From assembly GCF_001458175.1 (NCBI RefSeq), contig NZ_CYPW01000002.1, forward strand, positions 1 to 64,000: a stretch of DNA of 64,000 bases. Direction: 5' to 3'. Made by a program: the position numbers and the translations under genes. Within the stretch, counting starts at the first letter, position 1. Each line of letters opens with the position of its first letter. Below the pieces are notes generated by a model that saw only the letters and a list, made by a program, of their open reading frames with translations, had not been told where the DNA came from and made no database searches. Positions 34,762 to 42,969 of the stretch are shown piece after piece. This DNA is from Shimia marina (GTDB lineage Bacteria > Pseudomonadota > Alphaproteobacteria > Rhodobacterales > Rhodobacteraceae).

Positions 34762-36660
34762 ATGGCTAAGAAACCAGCCTCAGGACCGTCGGAGGAGTCT
34801 GCGGACGCCACCGACGGCACCGATCGCAATACGACCGCCGCATCGCCCCCTCCGGAGATACAGCTTACTTGGGCGAAAATCATTTCAAACGCCGCGCAGG
34901 ATCCTGACTATGCTCAACGCGCTTTTGCGGATTTGGCCACTGCCTTTGCCGAATGTGGCGTGGCGGAGCTTGCTGACCTCGATCCGGAGCAGGACCTCGT
35001 GCCTGCCCTCTCGGACGCGCAACGCATGGTGAGCGGCGCTTTGAGCCTCAAAGCACAGGAACAGGCCGCCTCGGGCCTGCCCCCACAGGGCTACACACAA
35101 GGCTACAGCTGGGCGTGTTTTGCCTCCGCCCCACCTGCGCCGGATGCCCCCCCTGCCGAGACACCGGACACCGATAATTCTGACCAAAGCAATTCTGAAG
35201 GAGGAGAGACTGTGAACATGGATACATCAGCAACAAATGCCCCCATGATGGGCGGCTGCGTCGGCACATTCGGCACAGCTGGATCGCTCGGCACCGTGGG
35301 AGGCACCGCAGGCTCTGCTGCCACTGTCGGCTCTTATGGCAGCGCTGGCATGGTAGATCCTGAACGGCCCGCCGCTTCGCTTGTGACCCACCCCACCATG
35401 GCCACCAGTTTCTCTCAGGCAAGCAAACCCACGGTCGGAACAATACGCCCCACAGAAGCCTGCGTCATGAGCCAAGCTTGCGCGCCAACCCAACCCTGCG
35501 TGCCTACGCAACCGACACAGCCCACAGTGGCCACAATCAAAACGCAGCCCACGGTCGCCTCGATCAAGACGCAACCCACCATGGCCTCGATCAAACCCAC
35601 AACCGGTTCCATCCTGAGCCAACCGGCTCCGGTCTCATCCACACGCCTCTCAGGCGCAAGCTACGCGGATCCCATGATGGGCGGGTGCTGGGGCAGCGCA
35701 GGCACAATCGGCAGCGCAGGCACATTTGGCGGCTGTGCCGGGACAGTGGGCACTGGTGGCTGTTACGGCTGTGCCGGAGGAGATGAGGCCAAGTTGACAC
35801 CGATGGACCCCTGCATGGCGTCACTCATGACCCAGCAAACCATCGCCTCCATCAAACCAACGGTTTTGACACAGCCCCCGCGTCTGACTCAACCGGCCAC
35901 TGAACTCACGCAGGCCACCATCAAACCCACGGTCGCCAGCCTCAAAACGGTCGGTTCCGTCCTCAGCCAGCCTGCGCCGCTCTCCGCCGACCCGATGGCC
36001 GGTGGCTGCAACGGCACCTTTGGCACAGTCGGGTGTCTGGGCTCTGTTGGCGGCACCGCAGGCAGCGCAGGCACGGTGGGCACCTACGGCTCCGCCGGCA
36101 TTGTGAATGAGCTACAACCCTTGGAGCGCAGCAAAATCGCTACGCTGACGCCCTGCGTCAGCCCCTGTCAGATGACGCAACAGACCACGGCCACCATACA
36201 TGGCAGCTTTGCCAAAGCACCTATGGCGGATCTGCGGTCCACCCGGCTCTCTGGCGCCTCAATGGGCTCCTTTGCCACCTATTGTGGTTGTGTCGCTGAT
36301 GGCGCAGCAGCACAGGATCCCATGATGGGCGGATGCTGGGGCAGCGCAGGCACAATCGGCAGCGCAGGTTCCTTCGGCGGATGTGCTGGCACCGTTGGCA
36401 CCGCCGCATGTTACGGCAGCGCCGGTGACAGCGTGGTTATGGAAACCGCAACCCTGCGCAACCCAACCCTCACACCTGTGATGCCAAAGGCCTCCCTTTC
36501 CACACTGCGTCCCCGTCAAATGACCCCATTGCGTGGCGAATTTGAAGACTATGGCAGCTATTGGGATTTCGAAGGCATGGCCGCCAGCTATGGATGTATG
36601 GCTTCGGCCTGCGCCGCCTCCATGGCTCAGCCTCTAAGCGGTGAATTCTACGACGACTGA
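34762..36660 (+). CDS. Giant multi-core TOMM-type RiPP precursor with NHLP-like leader
   Basis: A 632-residue precursor. Residues 33-70 resemble the alpha subunit of nitrile hydratase as used in NHLP leaders (LTWAKIISNAAQDPDY onward). Four 36-residue cores follow at residues 161-196, 304-339, 411-446 and 520-555. Each begins PM(M/A)GGC and holds two blocks of five Gly-(C/S/T)-X triplets split by one Gly, with ten Cys/Ser/Thr at core positions 6, 9, 12, 15, 18, 22, 25, 28, 31 and 34; Ala replaces Gly in a few triplets. Cores 1 and 3 resemble each other, as do 2 and 4. Spacers contain nine-residue repeats (TQPTVASIK type, three in tandem at 252-278) and a repeated STRLSGAS. A heterocyclisation cassette follows at once. 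TOMM precursors are usually under about 100 residues. Confidence 0.85.
   Translation: MAKKPASGPSEESADATDGTDRNTTAASPPPEIQLTWAKIISNAAQDPDYAQRAFADLATAFAECGVAELADLDPEQDLVPALSDAQRMVSGALSLKAQEQAASGLPPQGYTQGYSWACFASAPPAPDAPPAETPDTDNSDQSNSEGGETVNMDTSATNAPMMGGCVGTFGTAGSLGTVGGTAGSAATVGSYGSAGMVDPERPAASLVTHPTMATSFSQASKPTVGTIRPTEACVMSQACAPTQPCVPTQPTQPTVATIKTQPTVASIKTQPTMASIKPTTGSILSQPAPVSSTRLSGASYADPMMGGCWGSAGTIGSAGTFGGCAGTVGTGGCYGCAGGDEAKLTPMDPCMASLMTQQTIASIKPTVLTQPPRLTQPATELTQATIKPTVASLKTVGSVLSQPAPLSADPMAGGCNGTFGTVGCLGSVGGTAGSAGTVGTYGSAGIVNELQPLERSKIATLTPCVSPCQMTQQTTATIHGSFAKAPMADLRSTRLSGASMGSFATYCGCVADGAAAQDPMMGGCWGSAGTIGSAGSFGGCAGTVGTAACYGSAGDSVVMETATLRNPTLTPVMPKASLSTLRPRQMTPLRGEFEDYGSYWDFEGMAASYGCMASACAASMAQPLSGEFYDD
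35198..35220 (+). promoter_or_regulatory. Internal ribosome-binding site within the precursor gene
   Basis: AAGGAGGAGAG (35198-35208) is a near-perfect Shine-Dalgarno sequence placed seven bases before an in-frame GTG (35212, codon 151) and 13 before ATG (35218, codon 153). Translation from here would give a leaderless protein containing all four cores. The codons also simply encode Glu-Gly-Gly-Glu, so the match could be chance. Confidence 0.4.
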
Positions 36661-36777
36661 CACTCCTGGCAGGCGGTCCCCCATACCGCCATAGCCCCCG
36701 CATCGCCCGCCTGTCCCGCGGGCGATGCACCCTATGATTTCAAGCCAATGCCATTTGAATATTCGACGAGGTCTCCC

Positions 36778-39024
36778 ATGCTGTTTCGCCCTATCTTAAA
36801 GGAAAACTATCAAGCCTATGCTGTCTATGGCGAAGGCCATGTACTTCTGTCCGATGCGGAGAGCTTCGCGTTGGAAGGGCATATTCTCAGCCAGCTCTTG
36901 CCGCTGCTGAATGGCGAAAACAGCCGCGATGACATCGTCGCTCTACTCAGTGCCATCGCCAGCGCCGAAGAGGTCTATGCGGCGCTGGATTATCTCACAC
37001 AAGCAGGTCACCTTCGCGAGGCCGATCCAGATGCCACAGCAGATGAGGCGCTCTTCTGGTCTTCCTTGGGGATCAACAGTCAGGCTGCCCGCGCCCAGCT
37101 TGCGCAATGCCCTGTCACCGTTCTGGCACCAAATGCGCAGGAACAGGCCACGGCACTGGCGTGGGCGCAATCTGCTGGTCTAAGTATTGATCAGGAAAAC
37201 GGCCGTATCAAACTGGTGATCGTCGAAGACTATCTGGACGAAAACCTGCGCGCTCTGAATGCCGAACTGACAGCATCGGGTGATCCCTGGCTGCTGGTGC
37301 GCCCATGGGGTCTGACCCCGCTGGTCGGACCGCTGTTCATTCCCGGCACCACAGGATGCTGGGAATGCCTGGAAACCCGCCTGCTGGAAAACCGCGATGT
37401 TGAAATCATGCTTGCCGGGCGTATGGCCATAAAAGGCGCGCCTCCGCGCCCTGTTGTGCAATCTGATGCCTTTTATGCGCAGGCACTCGCCACCGCGACA
37501 ACACAGCTCATGCGTTACATCGTGGCAGGAGCCAACCCCGAGGTTACAGGTGTGATCAACCAATTGATGCCCCTTACGTTGGAACGCAAACAACACAGCC
37601 TGCTGCACCGTCCCCAATGCGCCTGTTGCGGCGATCCCCAAAAGGGGCTGATTGGTGGCGCACCCAAGGATTTTGAGGTCCGCCAATCCGCGCAGGGCGT
37701 CGAAAACGGCGAGCGCACCATGACCGCAGCAGAAACCTACGCGCGATATGCCGCGCACGTCAGCCCGCTGACCGGCGTCATAAAGGATCTGACGCCCTCT
37801 CCCTACAACGGTGTCACCCCTCTGCGCACCTACTCGGCAGGAAATAATCTTGCGGTCAAACCAGCGGGCCTCTGGGGGCTTAAGCAAAACCTGCGCTCTG
37901 TATCTTCTGGCAAGGGCCGCACCGATACACAGGCCCGCACCTCTGCCCTCTGTGAGGCGCTTGAGCGCTATTCCGGCAAGTTCCGCGGCGAAGAAATCCG
38001 CATTCCGGCATCACTGGGCATGCTGGGTGACAGCGCGCTGCATCCCAATGAACTGATGCTTTATTCCGATCAGCAATACGCCGATCGCGAGGCATGGAAC
38101 GCGCGCGGCAGCCAGTTTCAGATCGTGCCTGAAAATCAAACCCATGATGAGATCGTGGAATGGACACCGGTCTGGTCAATCACCCAAAAGCGGATGAAAT
38201 ACCTCCCCACCTCCATGCTGTTCTATTCTTACCCAGCACCGGACAACCGCTTCACCTCTTGGGCAGACAGCAACGGTGCCGCCGCGGGCTCCAGCTATGA
38301 AGACGCCTGCCTGCAAGGTCTCATGGAGTTGGTGGAACGCGACTCTGTGGCCATCTGGTGGTACAATCGCCTCGCCATGCCCGAGGTGGACCTCACGGGG
38401 CTGGATGATGCGTTCGTCGCCGAAAACCGCGCCTTTTATGCACAGCATAAGCGTGAGTTCCACGTGCTCGACATAACAACCGATCTGGGCATCCCGTCTT
38501 TTGTGGCCATCAATCGCCGCACCGGCGGCCCGACAGAAGACATCGTCATGGGCTTTGGCGCCCATCTGGATGCGCGCGTGGGCATCATGCGGGCCATCAC
38601 CGAGATGAACCAGTTTATGCCGGCGGTGCTTTCGGTCGGTGTTGACGGCCGCACTCACTACGCCTTTGACGATCCCGACAGCCTCAACTGGTGGCAAACC
38701 GCCACCTATGACAACCAGCCCTACCTTGTGCCTGAAGGGCCTGCGCGCAAGCTGGCCGATTATGCCCCTTTGCCAGACGGCGACATCACCCACACACTGC
38801 GCACGGCCATCCAGCGTGTGGAAGAGGCCGGGCATGAAGTACTGGTGATTGATCAGACCCGCGCCGACATTGGCCTTCCCGTGGTGCGGGTCTTTGCACC
38901 GGGCCTGCGCCACTTCTGGGCCCGCTATGCACCGGGGCGGCTATACGATGTGCCGGTCAAAATGGGGCGTCTGGATGCGCCGCTGCGCGAAGACCAGCTC
39001 AACCCAATTGCCATGTTCCTCTGA
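36778..39024 (+). CDS. TOMM cyclodehydratase, fused E1-like (C) and YcaO (D) protein
   Basis: A 748-residue fusion that should convert Cys/Ser/Thr to thiazolines and oxazolines. Residues 1-90 form a leader-binding winged-helix-like region. Residues to about 290 are the ThiF/E1-like C domain with zinc cysteines CWEC (194-197) and CACC (281-284). The YcaO domain has SSGKGRTDTQAR (376-387) and ALCEALERYS (390-399) for ATP and Mg binding, and ELVERDSVAIWW further on. It ends NPIAMFL rather than the PxPxP tail typical of TOMM YcaO proteins. ATG 36778 has GAGG upstream; ATG 36748 does not. The precursor lies 117 bases upstream. Confidence 0.93.
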   Translation: MLFRPILKENYQAYAVYGEGHVLLSDAESFALEGHILSQLLPLLNGENSRDDIVALLSAIASAEEVYAALDYLTQAGHLREADPDATADEALFWSSLGINSQAARAQLAQCPVTVLAPNAQEQATALAWAQSAGLSIDQENGRIKLVIVEDYLDENLRALNAELTASGDPWLLVRPWGLTPLVGPLFIPGTTGCWECLETRLLENRDVEIMLAGRMAIKGAPPRPVVQSDAFYAQALATATTQLMRYIVAGANPEVTGVINQLMPLTLERKQHSLLHRPQCACCGDPQKGLIGGAPKDFEVRQSAQGVENGERTMTAAETYARYAAHVSPLTGVIKDLTPSPYNGVTPLRTYSAGNNLAVKPAGLWGLKQNLRSVSSGKGRTDTQARTSALCEALERYSGKFRGEEIRIPASLGMLGDSALHPNELMLYSDQQYADREAWNARGSQFQIVPENQTHDEIVEWTPVWSITQKRMKYLPTSMLFYSYPAPDNRFTSWADSNGAAAGSSYEDACLQGLMELVERDSVAIWWYNRLAMPEVDLTGLDDAFVAENRAFYAQHKREFHVLDITTDLGIPSFVAINRRTGGPTEDIVMGFGAHLDARVGIMRAITEMNQFMPAVLSVGVDGRTHYAFDDPDSLNWWQTATYDNQPYLVPEGPARKLADYAPLPDGDITHTLRTAIQRVEEAGHEVLVIDQTRADIGLPVVRVFAPGLRHFWARYAPGRLYDVPVKMGRLDAPLREDQLNPIAMFL

Positions 39025-39035
39025 GGAGAGCCACC

Positions 39036-40445
39036 ATGATGCATGTCTGGATTGACCCCGGTCACGACACCGAAAAAGCGGCCCTGCTCGAAGCCGCACT
39101 GGCGCCGCTGCGTGTGCACGCCCCAAACACATGCGCACAGCTCCTAGAGTGCCTAGACACGTCCAACGGAACCAGCATAGCGGATCTGCAGGCCATCACC
39201 GCCACAGCAATGGACGGCGGAGAAACCATGGCATCGGATGTGTTGCTCAGTCTGTTGCAAAGCCTTGGTGCAATTGGCGCTCTGCGCTTTGGCTCCGCCG
39301 ACAGGACAGAGGCCGTGCTCACCCTATGGCCCATGCAGCCTGACCTTCTGCCCACGATGGATCTGGCGATTGAGGAAACTCTCACCTACCGTCTGTCACG
39401 CTTTGCAACCCTGCGGCGCGAAGGGAGTCGCTTGATCATCGAACGACCGCTCTCCGGCTATCGTGCCGCAATCCGCACCGATACAGTGACAGGGGCCAAA
39501 CTGATTGCCCTGTTCACCGAAGGCACCACCGTCGCTGGACTGGCCCAAGGGCGCATCCCAACCGCCCAGCGCGCGCCAATCTGTGCCATGCTGGCACAGG
39601 CTGGCATCATTGCACCGCAAGATGAAAACGGCCTCCTGCCCGAAGACAAAGATGACACCCTGCGCCAGTGGCAGCCGCAGGATCTGGCCTTTCACGCCCA
39701 TTCCCGCATGGGGTTTGCCAATGATCCCATCGGCGCGACTTTCTCTTTCAAAGACGAAATCTACGCACAGCCCGCGCTGCATCCGGAACCTGACAACCTC
39801 GGCAGAGTGCCGCTCCTTGCGCCAGAGCTGAACATGCTTGCCGCGACGGATATCTCGCTGACGCAGGCCATGGAGCGCCGCAGTTCCCGCCGCCCGCAAC
39901 TGCGACGCGCACTCACTCTGGCAGAGCTGGGCATCTTCCTGTTTCGCACCGCCCGCATCCGCTCCCATTTTGAAACCGATATCGGCAGTTTCACCTCCCG
40001 CCCCTATCCGTCCGGTGGGGGGGCTTATGAATCTGAAATCTACATCACCGCACAAAACATCGCTGGGCTGCGTCCCGGCTTTTACTACTATGCCGCAGCC
40101 ACACATGAGCTGCTGCTCCTGCGAGAATGGGATGACGATTGCGCAAGCCTCGCACAAGACGCGCTCACCGCAATGGCCATGACATCTGCCCCCGATGCTG
40201 TGCTCACCTTCGGCAGCCGGTTTCAACGCATGCAGTGGAAATACGCGGGCATGGCCTATGCCACGCAACTCAAGACCACAGGAGCCGCCTATATGGCCTT
40301 CTATCTCGCGGCCACCGCGATGGGTCTTTCCCCCTGCGGCCTTGGGCTGGGCAATGCCGCCACCTTCGCCCGCCTGACAGGGCAAGATCCCCATTTTGAA
40401 GGCTCCATTGGCGAGTTCGCCTTATCCGGTCCAGGAGACGCCTGA
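39036..40445 (+). CDS. SagB-type FMN dehydrogenase for azoline oxidation
   Basis: A 469-residue protein whose C-terminal half is a nitroreductase-fold SagB/ThcOx domain: RRSSRRPQLRRALTLAELG, RPYPSGGGAYESEIYI, and KYAGMAYATQLKTTGAAY in the FMN-binding region. The N-terminal 240 residues are an extra, weakly conserved docking-like part, common in longer SagB proteins. It would oxidise azolines to azoles with FMN. GAGGAG precedes ATG 39036, only 11 bases after the cyclodehydratase stop, and the gene's stop overlaps the peptidase start by one base. Confidence 0.92.
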   Translation: MMHVWIDPGHDTEKAALLEAALAPLRVHAPNTCAQLLECLDTSNGTSIADLQAITATAMDGGETMASDVLLSLLQSLGAIGALRFGSADRTEAVLTLWPMQPDLLPTMDLAIEETLTYRLSRFATLRREGSRLIIERPLSGYRAAIRTDTVTGAKLIALFTEGTTVAGLAQGRIPTAQRAPICAMLAQAGIIAPQDENGLLPEDKDDTLRQWQPQDLAFHAHSRMGFANDPIGATFSFKDEIYAQPALHPEPDNLGRVPLLAPELNMLAATDISLTQAMERRSSRRPQLRRALTLAELGIFLFRTARIRSHFETDIGSFTSRPYPSGGGAYESEIYITAQNIAGLRPGFYYYAAATHELLLLREWDDDCASLAQDALTAMAMTSAPDAVLTFGSRFQRMQWKYAGMAYATQLKTTGAAYMAFYLAATAMGLSPCGLGLGNAATFARLTGQDPHFEGSIGEFALSGPGDA

Positions 40446-42079
40446 TGCCAAACACCCCAAACAGCCCCTCTTATGCTCTGTTTGCTTTGCGCAATCAGAC
40501 GGTTGAAATCTCCTCCGGTGATCTCAGCGCCATTGCCCTGCAATTGCGCGATGTGTTGCGCGACTACTATGTCCATCTGCCGCAAAAAACCGCCTCCATG
40601 GCCATCAACCCTCTGCGCGAGCTTGAGCTTCTCGCAGATGATGCGGCGGCTTATCCATCCACTGCGGCCTATTTGCAGCGGCTGGCCCGTATTTTCCTGA
40701 AACTGCGGGATCGCCACACCTCCATCCGTCTGCCCGCCCCTTGGAACGCTATGATCGCCTATCTGCCCTTTGTCGCAGAAAGCTGCTACGAGGCCGGACG
40801 GCGCAAGCTGATCGTGACAAAACTGGTGGAGGCGCCAGACGATCCGCATTTCACCGTCGGGGTAGAACTCACCCATTGGAACGGCACCCCGATTCAGCGG
40901 TTTGTCGAAACCCTGTCTTGGCAAACCAATGGCTCCAACCCTTGGGCACGGATCGCATTGGCGCTGCGCGCACTCACCCTGCGCCCTCTGGCTTTTGCGC
41001 CCCCACCAGACGAAGATTGGGTCACGCTGACCTATGTGGACGCCACCGGCGCCCAGCGACAGGCCACATTTCTGTGGCAGGTGACATTCAAACCAGATGC
41101 AACCGCGGGCGCTGGCACCCGTGAGAGCGGGAATGTGCCCCTTTTGGGATTGGATGAGGGAACCGAAGTGGTCAACCAGACCCTGAAATCCCTGTTCTGT
41201 GATCCCGGGCAAAACCGACTGCGCGGCCTTGGCCTGACCGTAACCGGCTCTGGCATGCGTTTTGATGAACTGCAGGGCGCAACCGGTGCCGCCCCCGGCG
41301 TGCGCTCCTCTGTGATGACCCTGCCCGATGGGAAGAGCTTTGGCCTTCTGCGGATTTTTTCATTTGGCGCCCGCAACATACGCGGCTTTGTCGAAGAGAT
41401 CGCCGCCCTGCTTATGCAAATGCCACAAACCGGGCTGATTGTGGATGTGCGCGCCAATCCGGGTGGCACCATCCCCGCAGGAGAAGCCCTCCTGCGCCTG
41501 CTCACCCCAAACCCCGTAGACTTCAGCCGGAATGCCTTTCTCGCCACCCCCGCCACACGCCGTCTCAGCAGTGGCGCCGCCTTCTTTCAACGCTGGCAGC
41601 GATCGCTGGATATGGTGCTGGAAACAGGTGCCACCTTTTCGCAGGGCTTTCCGCTGGTAGAAGATAGCCATTGGCAGGGGCTGGAGGGCACCTACAAAGG
41701 GCCGGTGGTGTTGATCACCGATGCCTTGAGTTATTCCACAACAGACTATTTTGCGGCGGGCTTTGAAGACAACAAGATCGGCAAAATCATAGGCTTGGAT
41801 CCCACCACTGGCGCAGGTGGGGCCAATGTCTGGAACCTTGGACAGATCTCACGCTTTTCTCAGGAAGGCGGTGCCGCCCCCCTGCCCCCAATGCCAGCAG
41901 GCATAGAAGCCAACATCGCTGTGCGCCGCGCCCTGCGTGTGGGGCCAAACCATGGCCTGCCCCTCGAAGGTCTGGGGGCCAGCCCTGATATCCTACACCA
42001 CACCACGCGGCGTGACGTGGTCGCCGGCAATCAGGATCTCCTGCTGCGCGCCGCCGATGTGCTTCAAGGCGCGATCTGA
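40445..42079 (+). CDS. S41-family (CtpA/tricorn core-like) peptidase
   Basis: A 544-residue serine peptidase with the S41 core: LIVDVRANPGGTIPAGEALL and VLITDALSYSTTDYFAAGFEDN (the catalytic Ser region), plus HTSIRLP early on as in tricorn-type core domains. No signal peptide is visible, so it should be cytoplasmic, unlike CtpA. Its start overlaps the dehydrogenase stop (TGATG), making it the third gene of the maturation operon. Removing the leader and cutting the spacers between the four cores is the obvious inferred job, and no other peptidase is present in the cluster. Confidence 0.88.
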   Translation: MPNTPNSPSYALFALRNQTVEISSGDLSAIALQLRDVLRDYYVHLPQKTASMAINPLRELELLADDAAAYPSTAAYLQRLARIFLKLRDRHTSIRLPAPWNAMIAYLPFVAESCYEAGRRKLIVTKLVEAPDDPHFTVGVELTHWNGTPIQRFVETLSWQTNGSNPWARIALALRALTLRPLAFAPPPDEDWVTLTYVDATGAQRQATFLWQVTFKPDATAGAGTRESGNVPLLGLDEGTEVVNQTLKSLFCDPGQNRLRGLGLTVTGSGMRFDELQGATGAAPGVRSSVMTLPDGKSFGLLRIFSFGARNIRGFVEEIAALLMQMPQTGLIVDVRANPGGTIPAGEALLRLLTPNPVDFSRNAFLATPATRRLSSGAAFFQRWQRSLDMVLETGATFSQGFPLVEDSHWQGLEGTYKGPVVLITDALSYSTTDYFAAGFEDNKIGKIIGLDPTTGAGGANVWNLGQISRFSQEGGAAPLPPMPAGIEANIAVRRALRVGPNHGLPLEGLGASPDILHHTTRRDVVAGNQDLLLRAADVLQGAI

Positions 42080-42151
42080 GCCTCCCGCAGATTGAACGCA
42101 AAGGCGGTTGCCTCTATCACAAGAGCCAACCGTCATTTGAAGGAGAGCGCC

Positions 42152-42838
42152 ATGCCGGACTATGTCGTGCCCCCCGCCGCCCCCGTTGCCCTGCCTGTTG
42201 TGGGGAGTGACGCCCTTTTTGCGGTGCGGCGCGTCTATTGTATCGGGCGCAACTACGCAGATCACGCCCGTGAAATGGGGCATGATCCAGACCGCGAACC
42301 GCCCTTTTTCTTTCAGAAAAACCCTAACAATCTCTCGCCCACACCCACGTTCCCCTACCCTTCTCAAAGCAGTGATGTGCATCACGAGGCAGAAATGGCC
42401 ATTGCGCTGCATTCTGGCGGCAGCAATATTTCGACCGAGAACGCGCTGTCACATGTGTATGGCTATGCCGCCGCGCTCGACATGACACGCCGCGACCTGC
42501 AAGCCACCGCCAAGGCGCAGGGCCGCCCGTGGGAAATTGGCAAAGCATTTGAGCACTCCGCCCCCATTGGCCCCATTCATCCTGTCGTGAAGACCGGCCA
42601 TCTCAACACAGGCCCCATCCGCCTTTTGCTCAACGACACCATCAAGCAGGAGGGCAATCTCAATCAGATGATCTGGAAAGTGCCCGAAATGATCGCCTTT
42701 CTCTCTACGTACTTCACATTGGCAGCAGGCGATGTGATTTTGTCGGGCACCCCTGCGGGCGTCGGCCCCGTGATCAGGGGGGATGTCATGACCCTTTCGA
42801 TAGCGGAGCTCGCACCTCTCACCGTGACCGTCACCTGA
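42152..42838 (+). CDS. Fumarylacetoacetate hydrolase-family protein
   Basis: A 228-residue FAH-fold enzyme with the opening CIGRNYADHAREMG, metal-binding acids in HHEAEMAIAL and the catalytic-end SGTPAGVGPV. Length and sequence are closest to fumarylpyruvate hydrolases and acylpyruvases, which cleave C-C bonds of beta-diketo acids. AGGAGAG precedes ATG 42152, 72 bases after the S41 peptidase. Although on the same strand, it looks like a catabolic or housekeeping gene rather than part of the RiPP cluster. Confidence 0.9.
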   Translation: MPDYVVPPAAPVALPVVGSDALFAVRRVYCIGRNYADHAREMGHDPDREPPFFFQKNPNNLSPTPTFPYPSQSSDVHHEAEMAIALHSGGSNISTENALSHVYGYAAALDMTRRDLQATAKAQGRPWEIGKAFEHSAPIGPIHPVVKTGHLNTGPIRLLLNDTIKQEGNLNQMIWKVPEMIAFLSTYFTLAAGDVILSGTPAGVGPVIRGDVMTLSIAELAPLTVTVT

Positions 42839-42969
42839 CCCGCAGCTCCTGCTGAAAAACTGCGCACCCGCTCTCCCAACCCCAATTGAAACACTCGCAG
42901 TCGTTGCGCGTCGCGCGACCGGTGCTAGGCTCCGCAGAAGACCACGCGCGCCACGACCGAGAGACCACC

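Noticed and set aside
35515-35595. Tandem 27-base repeats as a CRISPR or minisatellite
   Set aside because: They are in-frame codons for TQPTVASIK-type peptides with no spacers.
34762-36660. Precursor as a glycine-rich surface protein or adhesin
   Set aside because: There is no signal peptide or anchor, the N-terminus looks like an NHLP leader, and a heterocyclisation cassette follows. The strict C/S/T spacing is not needed for an adhesin.
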